From Photobacterium sanctipauli (GTDB lineage Bacteria > Pseudomonadota > Gammaproteobacteria > Enterobacterales > Vibrionaceae): DNA of 64,000 nt. Shown piece after piece: positions 7,493 to 15,658 of this stretch. Positions within the stretch are counted from its first letter, which is position 1, and the number at the start of each line of letters is the position of its first letter. Both the position numbers and the translations under genes were made by a program. The notes under the pieces were generated by a model. That model saw only the letters and a list, made by a program, of their open reading frames with translations, made no database searches and had not been told where the DNA came from. The DNA lies in NCBI RefSeq assembly GCF_003026495.1, contig NZ_PYMA01000008.1, positions 141,726-205,725 of the forward strand, given 5' to 3'.

Positions 7493-9952
7493 TTATACCC
7501 CCAGTTTCCAGCCTAGCGTACGCATCAAGTCGGCAAACACACCGGCTGCCGTTACTTCGGTACCGGCACCGTAGCCGCGAAGAACAAGTGGGATCGGCTG
7601 GTAGTAGCGACTGTAGAAGGCCAGCGCATTCTCGCCATCTTTGATCTTGAACATCGGGTCATCCGGGTTCACCGCCGCAATTTTCACCGAGCAGCGCCCT
7701 TGGTCGATTTCACCGACATAGCGCAGTACCTTGCCTTCCTCTGCGGCTTCTTCAGACAGTTGCTTGAAGTACGCATCCGCTTCCGGCAGGCGAGCCATAA
7801 ACTCAGCAACCGAGCCACTGTCATCAAAGCCTGGCGGCAGGGCTTGCTCAACCACAACATCGTCAAGCTCCAGCGCCATGCCAGATTCACGGGCCAAAAT
7901 CAGTAGCTTACGCGCAACATCCATACCAGATAGGTCATCACGAGGATCCGGCTCGGTAAAGCCGTTGTCACGTGCCACCGTGGTTGCCTCGCTAAAGCTC
8001 ATGCCTTCATCCAGCTTGCCGAAGATATAAGACAGCGAACCAGACAGGATCCCGGAGAAGCGCTCTAGCTCATCACCCGCAGCCATCAAGTTTTGCAAGT
8101 TTTCGATAACAGGCAGGCCAGCACCGACTGTAGTGTCATACATAAACTTACGACGAGTAGAACGTGCAGCTTGGCGCAACTGCTGGTAGTAAGCCATGCT
8201 AGCCGTATTGGCTTTCTTGTTCGGGGTGATCACGTGGAAACCCGCGGCAAGGTAATCAGCATATTGCTCCGCGATCCCTTGGTCGGAGGTACAGTCGATG
8301 ATCACCGGGTTGATGATATGGTTGCGCTGCACCAACTGGATCATGCGGGCCAGCGTTAACGGCTCTTCTACCTGGCCCATGGCATCGCGCCAGTTTTCAA
8401 GCGGTAGCCCGTTGCTATCAAGCAACAGTCCCTTGCTATTGGCCAGGCCGCAAACCCGGATTTCGATGCCATTTTCAGACAGCTTCGCCTGCTGGCGTTG
8501 GATCTGATCCACCAACTCGCCACCAACACCGCCGACACCAATCACAAAGACATCGAGGAAGTGCTTACTGTTAAATAGGTTCTCGTGACAAGCTTTCACC
8601 GCCTCAGACACTTTTACATCAGGGATCACGGCTGAAATCGCACGCTCCGACGAACCTTGGGCAATCGCCACGATATTGACATCCACTTCCGACAAAGAGG
8701 TAAAGAAGCGCGATGCCACCCCGCGGGAAGTACGCATACCGTCACCCACCAGGGTAACAATCGCCACGTTATCCATGAACTCAACCGGCTCAAGGAAGCC
8801 TTCTTTGAGCTCCAACTCGAAGTTGTCTTGCAGGGCCTGCTCTGCAGCCTGCTTGTCACCGCTCTCGATACAGAAGCTAATGCTGTACTCCGACGATGAC
8901 TGGGTGATCAGGACAATGGATACACCGGCTGTCGACATGGCACCGAATACGCGCGCCGCCATACCCACCATGCCTTTCATGCCTGGGCCTGAAATGTTCA
9001 CCATGGTGAGATCTTTTAGGGTCGTGATCCCTTTGATATCGAGCTGATCTTCACCGGTATCCAAGCCAATCAGCGTACCGGCACCTTGCGGGCTGAAGCT
9101 ATTTTTGATCAAGCAAGGAATGTGGAACTGGGCAATCGGCGCGATCGTTTTCGGGTGAAGTACCGAGGCACCAAAATAAGAAAGCTCCATGGCTTCTTGG
9201 TAGCTTAGCGACTTAAGCAAGCGGGCGTCCGGCACCAAGCGCGGGTCGCAGCTATATACGCCGTCAACATCGGTCCAGATTTCGCAGCACTCAGCCCGCA
9301 AGCACGCCGCCAATACCGCAGCAGAATAATCCGAGCCGTTACGGCCCAGCGTGACCAGCTCACCCTTTTCGTTGCCCGCGGTAAAGCCAGGCATAATATT
9401 GACGTGGCCAACCGGCAGCGGGTTGCGCTTGAAGTTCTGGGTTGAAATTTCGATATCAACATGCGCCTCAAGGTAATCACCTTCGGCATACAGGTAGCTT
9501 ACCGGGTCAATCAGGCTTGCCGCCTGGCCTTTTGCCTCAAGCAATGTTTGCATAGCCGCAATCGACAAACGCTCGCCCTTACTGATGATCTTGGCGTAAA
9601 CGTTGTCTGGGCAAAGGCCCAATAGCTTAATGCCGTGAACATACTGGCTTAGCTGGCCTAGCGAGCTTGCCAACTTGGCATCCATCGCATTCTTGTCAAA
9701 TGCCGGCTCCAGCTCCTTCAAGCCAGTGAACAAGTTTTTAAATACTGATTCTAGATCAGCCACTTGAAGTTCCGCTTCGCCGTACTTAACCGTATTATCA
9801 ATCACCGCCACCAGCTTATTGGTCACCTTGCCCGGTGCCGATAACACCACAGAGACATCCCCCTGCTGCGCGTTATTCGCAATGATGTCTGCCGCTCGTG
9901 AAAAACGGTCGGCGTCTGCCAAAGATGATCCGCCAAACTTTAATACTCGCAT
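7493..9952 (-). CDS. thrA: bifunctional aspartokinase I / homoserine dehydrogenase I
   Basis: The 819-residue fusion enzyme matches E. coli ThrA (820). The N-terminal aspartokinase shows KFGGSS (5-10) and the [15 protein letters not shown] motif. ACT-type regulatory segments follow in the middle (about 310-460), including [14 protein letters not shown]. The C-terminal dehydrogenase begins with the nucleotide-binding loop [12 protein letters not shown] and contains [10 protein letters not shown] and the [12 protein letters not shown] catalytic region. It catalyses the first and third steps from aspartate to homoserine and is threonine-sensitive in the family. It is the first gene of thrABC, downstream of thrL and the attenuator. 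The start [10 protein letters not shown] is the family start. Confidence 0.98.
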   Translation of the reverse strand: MRVLKFGGSSLADADRFSRAADIIANNAQQGDVSVVLSAPGKVTNKLVAVIDNTVKYGEAELQVADLESVFKNLFTGLKELEPAFDKNAMDAKLASSLGQLSQYVHGIKLLGLCPDNVYAKIISKGERLSIAAMQTLLEAKGQAASLIDPVSYLYAEGDYLEAHVDIEISTQNFKRNPLPVGHVNIMPGFTAGNEKGELVTLGRNGSDYSAAVLAACLRAECCEIWTDVDGVYSCDPRLVPDARLLKSLSYQEAMELSYFGASVLHPKTIAPIAQFHIPCLIKNSFSPQGAGTLIGLDTGEDQLDIKGITTLKDLTMVNISGPGMKGMVGMAARVFGAMSTAGVSIVLITQSSSEYSISFCIESGDKQAAEQALQDNFELELKEGFLEPVEFMDNVAIVTLVGDGMRTSRGVASRFFTSLSEVDVNIVAIAQGSSERAISAVIPDVKVSEAVKACHENLFNSKHFLDVFVIGVGGVGGELVDQIQRQQAKLSENGIEIRVCGLANSKGLLLDSNGLPLENWRDAMGQVEEPLTLARMIQLVQRNHIINPVIIDCTSDQGIAEQYADYLAAGFHVITPNKKANTASMAYYQQLRQAARSTRRKFMYDTTVGAGLPVIENLQNLMAAGDELERFSGILSGSLSYIFGKLDEGMSFSEATTVARDNGFTEPDPRDDLSGMDVARKLLILARESGMALELDDVVVEQALPPGFDDSGSVAEFMARLPEADAYFKQLSEEAAEEGKVLRYVGEIDQGRCSVKIAAVNPDDPMFKIKDGENALAFYSRYYQPIPLVLRGYGAGTEVTAAGVFADLMRTLGWKLGV

Positions 9953-10014
9953 TCCCTACTCCCAACTTCCTTAACCTGTTCCCTGTAGCCACAGAGCAAT
10001 AACTGCCAAATAGT

Positions 10015-10047
10015 AAAAAAAAAGCCCACACCTTGGAGGGTGCGGGC
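10015..10047 (-). terminator. thr operon attenuator
   Basis: On the minus strand GCCCGCACC pairs with GGTGTGGGC (one G-U pair, CTCCAA loop) and is followed by nine T. It lies between the thrL stop and thrA, where the attenuation terminator belongs. The short distance from the thrL stop (22 bases) leaves room for an antiterminator when ribosomes stall at Thr/Ile codons. Confidence 0.93.
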
Positions 10048-10069
10048 TTTTTTTAAAATCCTCTACGCA

Positions 10070-10138
10070 TCAGCCCGCCCCAACACGCATGGTGCCGGTA
10101 ATAATGGTGGTGATAATTGAGCTGATGACGTTAAACAT
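10070..10138 (-). CDS. thrL: thr operon leader peptide
   Basis: A 22-residue ORF on the minus strand starts at 10138 behind an AGGA site. Its central part IITTIITGT is packed with isoleucine and threonine codons: 4 Thr and 5 Ile in the peptide. The attenuator follows 22 bases after the stop, then thrA. Leader peptides of this type sense charged tRNA-Thr and tRNA-Ile, and ribosome stalling prevents terminator formation. It is too short for normal gene calling. The E. coli leader has 21 residues and more threonines, so the sensing here is less threonine-biased. Confidence 0.95.
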   Translation of the reverse strand: MFNVISSIITTIITGTMRVGAG

Positions 10139-10177
10139 AGCTGTCCTGATATACTGCCAATTGTTTGTATTTATTTA

Positions 10178-10206
10178 CGTTTACCTGAATAGGCTGCCAG
10201 AGTCAA
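10178..10206 (-). promoter_or_regulatory. thrL promoter
   Basis: On the minus strand TTGACT (10206-10201) is separated by 17 bases from TAAACG (10183-10178). It lies 40 bases upstream of the thrL start. The -35 is strong and the -10 weak. The remaining gap up to aceK (10207-10446) shows no other clear element. Confidence 0.6.
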
Positions 10207-10446
10207 CATAAAAAGGCGATTATATAGCTCATCGAACCAGCAAGCAGGGCAAGATTTCAACATCAATGCATACCTTTTGAACATAAAACCAAGCAATTGA
10301 TTGCACTCTACTCTTTACCGTTGCATAGTAAAGTTCTGGTGCTTTTTTATCCATTTGCCAGTTCGGTAAATCAGTGCCAACAATATTTATACCGTTAGTC
10401 TTTCCCCATTTGCGAGGATGGGAATAACGATTCGGAGGGATCCCGA

Positions 10447-12171
10447 ATGACCGCAGCAATGGAACAACTGGTTGCCCACACCATTTTGCAGGGCTTTGAT
10501 GCAATGTACGGCCGCTTTCTCGATGTGACAGCGGGTGCCCAAGAGCGGTTCGAGGCAAAGAATTGGCCTGCCGTTCAGCAAGCCCTGAAAACCCGGATCA
10601 AGTTCTACGATCATCACGTAGGCCTTGTCACCAGCCAAATTCAAATCATGCTTGGCAAGCGCTACGCCAACCATACCTTCCTGATGGGGGTCAAAGCTTC
10701 CTACGAAGATCTCCTATTGGATTACCCTCGCTATGAAATTGCCGAAAGCTTTTTCAATTCAGTCTATTGCCGCATCTTCGAGCATCGCAACATCAACCGC
10801 GATAAGCTTTTTGTCCATAGCTCGCAAGAAGGTAGGGTTCCCCCTTACCCAACCTCACTGACCCGGCTTTACAACACGGGCGCAGGGTTGCACTCGTTGC
10901 TCGATCGCATTCTCGATGACACTCCCTTCACCCTTGAATGGCAAGACAAGGCGCGGGATATCCAACTGATCAGCCAACGGCTCCACCGCGAGCTGGGTGT
11001 TGCGATCACCAGCCAACCGGTCATCGAAATGATCAGGGAACCCTTTTTCCGTAACAAGGCCGCCTACCTGATTGGCCGGCTGCGCATCGACGACGATCGT
11101 AGTATCCCCTTGGTATTCCCGGTATTAACCACCACTGACAATACCCTGTACATCGACGCCTGCCTGTGCGATGTCGATGACGTCAGTATCTTGTTCGGCT
11201 TCGCCCGCTCCTATTTTATGGTCTACGCACCAGCGCCTGCGGCATTGGTCCATTTCCTCAACGAGCTGATACCGAACAAAACCCAGGCCGAGCTATATAC
11301 TGCAATCGGCTGTCAAAAACACGGTAAAACAGAGCTTTACCGAGAGTTCTTGCACCATCTGGAAAACTCGGACGACAAGTTTGTCACCGCGCCAGGCATC
11401 AAGGGGATGGTGATGTCGGTATTTACCCTGCCGTCATATGATTTCGTGTTCAAGATCATCAAGGATAAGTTCGCCCCCCAAAAAGACATCAACCACGCCA
11501 CGGTCAAAGAGAAGTACAAGCTGGTAAAAGAGCACGACCGGGTCGGCCGTATGGCTGACACCCAGGAATACCGAAACTTCACTTTCGAGCGCCACCGCTT
11601 CAGCGATGAGCTGTTGCAAGAGTTGCTCGAGGTTGCCCCTTCGATTATCAAAGTAACCGATGATCAAATCATCATTAAGCACCTCTACACCGAGCGTAGG
11701 ATGATCCCGTTCAATATCTACATTGAACAAGCCAACGATGACGATCTTCGCCACGCCGTGGATGAATACGGCAAGTCGATTAAGCAGCTGGCTGCCGCCA
11801 ACATCTTCCCGGGCGACATGCTGTTCAAGAACTTTGGCGTTACCCGCCACAAGCGGGTGGTGTTTTATGATTATGACGAAATCAGCTACATGACCGAGAT
11901 GAACTTCCGCCAAATCCCGCCGCCTCGCTATCCGGAGGACGAAATGGCCGCCGAGCCTTGGTACAGCGTTGGGGTAAACGATGTGTTCCCGGAGGAGTTC
12001 AGAACCTTCCTGCTGATCAACCCAACGGTGAGAAAACTGTTTAACGAGCTGCACAGTGATTTGTTCGAACCCAAATACTGGCAACAGCTTCAGCAAAATA
12101 TTAAAAACGGGGTCTATGAAGACGTTTTCCCTTACCGAAGCCAGCTTAGGTTACATAAATTACAAGCGTAA
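10447..12171 (+). CDS. aceK: isocitrate dehydrogenase kinase/phosphatase
   Basis: The 574-residue protein matches AceK in length (E. coli 578) and in blocks along the sequence. These include the N-terminal helical FDAMYGRF region, the nucleotide-binding stretch [22 protein letters not shown], and the kinase-like core with [19 protein letters not shown]. AceK phosphorylates and dephosphorylates isocitrate dehydrogenase, sending carbon through the glyoxylate shunt during growth on acetate. A GGAGGGATCC site gives a well-spaced start. In enterics it lies in aceBAK, but here it stands alone, as in other Vibrionaceae as far as I know. A 10-bp hairpin follows the stop. Confidence 0.97.
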   Translation: MTAAMEQLVAHTILQGFDAMYGRFLDVTAGAQERFEAKNWPAVQQALKTRIKFYDHHVGLVTSQIQIMLGKRYANHTFLMGVKASYEDLLLDYPRYEIAESFFNSVYCRIFEHRNINRDKLFVHSSQEGRVPPYPTSLTRLYNTGAGLHSLLDRILDDTPFTLEWQDKARDIQLISQRLHRELGVAITSQPVIEMIREPFFRNKAAYLIGRLRIDDDRSIPLVFPVLTTTDNTLYIDACLCDVDDVSILFGFARSYFMVYAPAPAALVHFLNELIPNKTQAELYTAIGCQKHGKTELYREFLHHLENSDDKFVTAPGIKGMVMSVFTLPSYDFVFKIIKDKFAPQKDINHATVKEKYKLVKEHDRVGRMADTQEYRNFTFERHRFSDELLQELLEVAPSIIKVTDDQIIIKHLYTERRMIPFNIYIEQANDDDLRHAVDEYGKSIKQLAAANIFPGDMLFKNFGVTRHKRVVFYDYDEISYMTEMNFRQIPPPRYPEDEMAAEPWYSVGVNDVFPEEFRTFLLINPTVRKLFNELHSDLFEPKYWQQLQQNIKNGVYEDVFPYRSQLRLHKLQA

Positions 12172-12183
12172 GGGTCGAGTTCA

Positions 12184-12214
12184 GTTGCATAAACCAGTGT
12201 CTTTTTTATGCAAC
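12184..12214 (+). terminator. 3' hairpin after aceK
   Basis: GTTGCATAAA pairs perfectly with TTTATGCAAC across an 11-base loop, 12 bases after the aceK stop. There is no good T run after the stem, so it may be a weak terminator or a 3'-end stabilising stem. Confidence 0.5.
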
Positions 12215-12300
12215 TTATCCTAGTATTAATTTGCTATATAAAAAATAAGACACACAAAAAACGATAAAATACACAATAAAAAATACAGGGAAGGTGAAGC

Positions 12301-12762
12301 ATGAGAAAAATGCTTTTCACAGTTGCCCTGCTGGTAGTGGCATTACCAACAACAGCAGCCGAAAATGGAATATTCGATATCCTTGATGACGACGATTCGT
12401 CATCGGGGTGGTTCTTGTCGTCGCAATCCCGGGGGGCAGAGCATTTCGACCTGTGGCAAATCGATAGTGGCTATTCTTACTCCATCGGTGATAAAACCGA
12501 GCTGTACTTAAGCACCAGGCTAAAGTCGGGCAACGAACTGCATTCGGCAAGCCGAGGGCTGCTGTCCGGGGTCAAATATAGTCTCTCCCGCAAACTTAGC
12601 TTAAAAAGTGCCTTAACGTCAGAGACCTACGACCGCGAAACCACCATGGGCGTGGAGGTTTCCAGCCAGTACGAAGTAACCGATTCATTAAACCTGCACG
12701 CCACCATGGACTATGAAGCCCTGGAACAAATCTACCAGGTTGGTATCGGCTTTAAGTTCTAG
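12301..12762 (+). CDS. small exported protein, probable outer-membrane beta-strand protein
   Basis: The 153-residue ORF starts behind GGGAAGGTGAAGC. Residues 1-20 form a signal peptide (MRKMLFTVALLVVALPTTAA, cleavage likely before EN). An acidic stretch FDILDDDDSSSG follows. The rest alternates polar and hydrophobic residues in short strands (YSYSIGDKTELYLSTRL, KYSLSRKLSLKSAL) and ends in Phe, which is typical of outer-membrane beta-barrel proteins. It is short for a barrel, with roughly six to eight strands. I do not recognise the family. It has its own gap before aceK and a possible terminator after it. Confidence 0.7.
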   Translation: MRKMLFTVALLVVALPTTAAENGIFDILDDDDSSSGWFLSSQSRGAEHFDLWQIDSGYSYSIGDKTELYLSTRLKSGNELHSASRGLLSGVKYSLSRKLSLKSALTSETYDRETTMGVEVSSQYEVTDSLNLHATMDYEALEQIYQVGIGFKF

Positions 12763-12780
12763 CCTCCCCCCAATGCACTT

Positions 12781-12802
12781 AGGCCGAAATCAGATCCGGC
12801 CT
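12781..12802 (+). terminator. possible terminator after the exported protein gene
   Basis: AGGCCG pairs with CGGCCT over a 10-base loop, followed by a T-rich but interrupted stretch. It lies in the 90-base gap between this gene and the convergent rraA-like gene. Confidence 0.45.
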
Positions 12803-12852
12803 TGCTCTTTGCTTTGCTCTCAAACCCGTTTTGCCCATCAAGCCTGGTGTGG

Positions 12853-13350
12853 CTATGAGGGCACAACGGACAGATCCAACGGCTCTTTGCTGAAGATAAC
12901 CCCGTTCAAATCGGCATAGATCATATCGCCTGGATAAACCAAGGTATGGGCGACGGTAAGGGTGACATTCTGCTCCCCGGTTTGTCGCTTGACGGTTTTG
13001 ATCGGGCAGGTGCCCAACGCCTTCACCCCGATATCAATCGTCGCCAGTGTGGCGATATCCCGTGCCGCGCCGTTAATCACGATACCTTCCCAGCCATTCT
13101 TGTGGGCCAACATCGCCAGCTGGTCGCCAAGCAGCGCCTTGGTGCTCGAACCATGGCCGTCAATAAACAACACCTTGCCCTTACCCGGAGAAGAGACAAT
13201 GTCGCGTACCAAGCTGTTGTCCTCAAAACAGCGCAGGGTCACGACTTCACCGTAGAACACCTTGCGCCCGCCGTAGTCATGCATCGCTAAAGGTAACCAG
13301 TGAATATCCTGCTCGTAGTGATCACACAAATCAGGTAAGAGATCATTCAT
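12853..13350 (-). CDS. RraA-family protein (ribonuclease regulator / metal-dependent aldolase-like)
   Basis: The true start is the ATG at 13350 behind AAGGAG; the ORF is open further upstream but without family similarity. The 165-residue product begins MNDLLPDLCDHYEQDIHWLP and contains CFEDNSLVRD, GKVLFIDGHGS, NGWEGIVINGAARD (R97, D98) and a terminal PLDL. E. coli RraA (161) binds RNase E and inhibits it. Paralogues with an Arg-Asp pair at this site are metal-dependent 4-hydroxy-4-methyl-2-oxoglutarate aldolases. E. coli RraA has Arg-Gln there, while this protein keeps Arg-Asp. It follows the DUF3293 gene by 43 bases on the same strand, so they probably form an operon. RNase regulation versus aldolase cannot be decided from sequence. 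Confidence 0.85.
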   Translation of the reverse strand: MNDLLPDLCDHYEQDIHWLPLAMHDYGGRKVFYGEVVTLRCFEDNSLVRDIVSSPGKGKVLFIDGHGSSTKALLGDQLAMLAHKNGWEGIVINGAARDIATLATIDIGVKALGTCPIKTVKRQTGEQNVTLTVAHTLVYPGDMIYADLNGVIFSKEPLDLSVVPS

Positions 13351-13393
13351 GCTTTTCTCCTTGCATCGATGTTGAGCTGCTATCGCTTCCCCA

Positions 13394-13795
13394 CTAAGTG
13401 TAGAGAAAGCTAGGCCAATCACCCAATCTTTGTATTTCATGGCCTTGCAATAGCACTGGTACCAAGTACAGATCGTTTCCCTCAACCCAGTAAATGGCGT
13501 TCTGCCCCCAGCGCCGGGCCAGGTTGATGGCCGAGGCAAGCGGGAGCCCCGCCATCACCCCCAGCTCCTGCCAATCACCGTCAATGGCGCTACACGAGAT
13601 AGGCCGCAACTGCAGTGTAAGAGTGGATAATTCATTCACCAGCATATGATGCCGTTTTTTATTCACCTGATGGCTAATAACAATGCTTCTTGGATTAAAT
13701 GCTGTTAGAATTGCAAAGCAAGGGTAAACAGGGTGTTGCTTCAAGTTAAAGACAACTGATTGATAGCTACACCACAACGATAGTTGTTCACACAT
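13394..13795 (-). CDS. DUF3293-type hypothetical protein
   Basis: The 133-residue soluble protein contains FAILTAFNPRS near residue 35, then VNKKRHHMLVNEL, WGQNAIYWVEG and a C-terminal strand region. This pattern fits the DUF3293 family as I remember it, whose function is unknown. There is no signal peptide or membrane segment. The ATG at 13795 has only a distant GAGG upstream. It lies just upstream of the rraA-like gene in the same direction. A 395-base gap separates it from arcA. Confidence 0.65.
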   Translation of the reverse strand: MCEQLSLWCSYQSVVFNLKQHPVYPCFAILTAFNPRSIVISHQVNKKRHHMLVNELSTLTLQLRPISCSAIDGDWQELGVMAGLPLASAINLARRWGQNAIYWVEGNDLYLVPVLLQGHEIQRLGDWPSFLYT

Positions 13796-13878
13796 AAACA
13801 GCTACGCCTCGGACAACACGGATTATTTTTGTAGCCAATGTTAAACAAAGTGAAGATTCGTAATACAGTTCATTCTGT

Positions 13879-13892
13879 TTGATGTAAATCAA
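13879..13892 (+). promoter_or_regulatory. FNR box upstream of arcA
   Basis: TTGATGTAAATCAA is a full match to TTGAT-N4-ATCAA. It lies 299 bases upstream of arcA and 84 bases from the start of the divergent DUF3293 gene. In E. coli FNR activates one of several arcA promoters, so arcA is the more likely target. The rest of this 395-base gap holds the proximal promoter at 14109 and nothing else I can assign. Confidence 0.7.
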
Positions 13893-14108
13893 GAAAGTGT
13901 CCGAAAGCAGTATCGAAACAAAGCCCGATTATTGTTAGCGAGCTGTTAAGTGAATACAATCGTCGCCATCTCAGGGATATTGTAGCCAATGCCTTTAAAT
14001 TTTGGGCTTTTCCGGCAAGAAATGATCATCTTCGATGATGCTGGATAAATGGATGGCGTACCAAGCAGGCCGCTGAATTGAGCGATAACGTGTATTTTCC
14101 GTAATACT

Positions 14109-14136
14109 TTGCCTGTATGTGAATTTTTTTTATAGA
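14109..14136 (+). promoter_or_regulatory. candidate proximal promoter of arcA
   Basis: TTGCCT (14109-14114) and TATAGA (14131-14136) are 16 bases apart, with a T tract before the -10. It lies 55 bases upstream of the arcA start. This is a sequence match only. Confidence 0.45.
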
Positions 14137-14190
14137 ATTTAACTATTCTGTTTTTGACCAGATTCCGTTTTGAGAAATTAGGTACTGCCA

Positions 14191-14910
14191 ATGCAAACCC
14201 CTCACATTCTTATTGTAGAAGACGAGCACGTAACACGTAACACCCTGAAGAGCATCTTCGAAGCAGAGGGTTATACTGTTTTTGAAGCAAACGACGGCGC
14301 AGAAATGCACCAGATGCTTTCAGAGCACCCTGTTCACCTAGTGATCATGGACATCAACCTGCCAGGCAAAAACGGCCTGCTACTTGCCCGTGAACTGCGC
14401 GAGCAAGGCGATATGGCACTGATGTTCCTAACAGGCCGTGACAACGAAGTTGACAAGATCCTAGGTCTTGAAATCGGTGCTGATGACTACATCACTAAAC
14501 CATTCAACCCACGTGAGCTAACTATCCGTGCGCGTAACCTACTGACTCGCGCAATGAACCAAGGCCTACCAACAGAAGACAAGCGTCTGGTTGAGCGCTA
14601 CGAGTTCAACGGTTGGTCACTTGAGATCAACAGCCGTTCTCTAGTTAGCCCAAGCGGTGATCAGTTCAAGCTGCCACGTTCAGAGTTCCGTGCCCTACTT
14701 CACTTCTGTGAGAACCCAGGCAAGATCCAAACGCGTGCCGAGCTACTGAAGAAGATGACCGGCCGTGAGCTTAAGCCACACGACCGTACGGTTGACGTAA
14801 CGATTCGTCGCATCCGTAAGCACTTCGAATCTGTTGCTGATACGCCAGAAATCATTGCAACCATTCACGGTGAAGGCTACCGCTTCTGTGGCGATCTAGA
14901 CGAAGAGTAA
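14191..14910 (+). CDS. arcA: two-component response regulator ArcA
   Basis: The 239-residue OmpR-family regulator has a receiver domain (about 1-120) with acidic pocket VEDEH, phospho-acceptor D54 (VIMDINLPG), T in LTGRD and K in YITKPFNP. The C-terminal winged helix (about 135-235) carries [16 protein letters not shown] and [14 protein letters not shown]. The length equals E. coli ArcA (238) within one residue. It acts with ArcB to repress aerobic and activate fermentative genes under low oxygen. Codon use is of the highly expressed type. It is a single-gene unit with an FNR box upstream and a strong terminator after it. The cognate sensor lies about 750 bases away in convergent orientation, unlike E. 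coli, where arcA and arcB are unlinked. Confidence 0.98.
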   Translation: MQTPHILIVEDEHVTRNTLKSIFEAEGYTVFEANDGAEMHQMLSEHPVHLVIMDINLPGKNGLLLARELREQGDMALMFLTGRDNEVDKILGLEIGADDYITKPFNPRELTIRARNLLTRAMNQGLPTEDKRLVERYEFNGWSLEINSRSLVSPSGDQFKLPRSEFRALLHFCENPGKIQTRAELLKKMTGRELKPHDRTVDVTIRRIRKHFESVADTPEIIATIHGEGYRFCGDLDEE

Positions 14911-14952
14911 TTCGTTGTAGCCAAGCATTTTCAATTGCTTAATACCGTAATG

Positions 14953-14980
14953 AAAAAAGGCTCTATAAAGAGCCTTTTTT
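14953..14980. terminator. bidirectional terminator between arcA and the lipoprotein gene
   Basis: GGCTCT pairs with AGAGCC across ATAA, extended by A6/T6 on both flanks. It can stop transcripts from arcA and from the convergent arcB operon. Confidence 0.93.
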
Positions 14981-15005
14981 AGTATTTGAGCAACGCGCCA
15001 GGCCA

Positions 15006-15656
15006 CTAATACACCTGGTCAATCACAATCCCTTTTTCCACCAAAATATGTTCGCTGCCTTTGAACAGCACGGTTACCGCAATATCGGCCTTGCTGCCCG
15101 GTACCCATTCAGGCCCACCGCTTAATGCCACTTCAACGCTCATTTCACCGGCAGCACGGATATCGAGCCCCTCGCTAGCCAGCCATTGCTGATCGCCTTG
15201 CACAATCATGACCTGCAGCACTTCCACCCCTTGCGGCAAAGGCTTCATATCTTGCGCCAGCAGTTTTATCGAGGCAAATAGCTTATTGGCCGGGCTGGTA
15301 CCGTCATCGCCAATCACCGGCATCGAGTTGAGCCATAAATCACTGCCAAGGTTCAATTTCACGCCGCCGAGCTCCAATTCACTCGGAGATTGCCAAATAT
15401 CGACCTCGGCAGGCAACTGGGCCGGTGCTGATGGCGATTCTGCCCCAGAAGAACCCGCGGTATCTTTGCCGCCCTCAGTCTCATCGGCGGCTTTCGCACC
15501 ATCCTCACCAGTCATATCCGATGGCTCACCCTCCCCCGGCATGGCTTGTTCCGCACCGGGATCTTGCGACTGAGCCTTTTCAGGCTGATCTCGCTCACCG
15601 CAAGCCGTAAGCGCCAGCAATAGGGTACTGGCAACTACCCATTCCCTCGCTCTCAT
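15006..15656 (-). CDS. hypothetical lipoprotein co-transcribed with arcB
   Basis: I chose the ATG at 15656 (216 residues, MRAREWVVASTLLLALTACG) because it gives a lipoprotein signal peptide with lipobox LTAC and Cys19 as the lipidation site. AGGAG lies in the end of arcB. The mature part has an acidic, Gly/Ser/Ala/Pro-rich linker (about 20-90), then a compact C-terminal domain with alternating beta-like segments (VDIWQSPSELELGGVKLNLG, VEVLQVMIVQGDQQWL, DIAVTVLFKG). The start is 2 bases after the arcB stop, so coupling is likely. The C-terminal region looks like an adhesion-free periplasmic domain of unknown function. I do not recognise the family. Confidence 0.8.
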   Translation of the reverse strand: MRAREWVVASTLLLALTACGERDQPEKAQSQDPGAEQAMPGEGEPSDMTGEDGAKAADETEGGKDTAGSSGAESPSAPAQLPAEVDIWQSPSELELGGVKLNLGSDLWLNSMPVIGDDGTSPANKLFASIKLLAQDMKPLPQGVEVLQVMIVQGDQQWLASEGLDIRAAGEMSVEVALSGGPEWVPGSKADIAVTVLFKGSEHILVEKGIVIDQVY

Positions 15657-15658
15657 CG

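Noticed and set aside
11434..12096. 220-codon minus-strand ORF
   Set aside because: It is antisense to aceK, with no start signal or family motif.
13946..14191. 81-codon minus-strand ORF in the arcA upstream region
   Set aside because: It overlaps the arcA promoter and FNR region, has no ribosome-binding site, and its composition is not coding-like.
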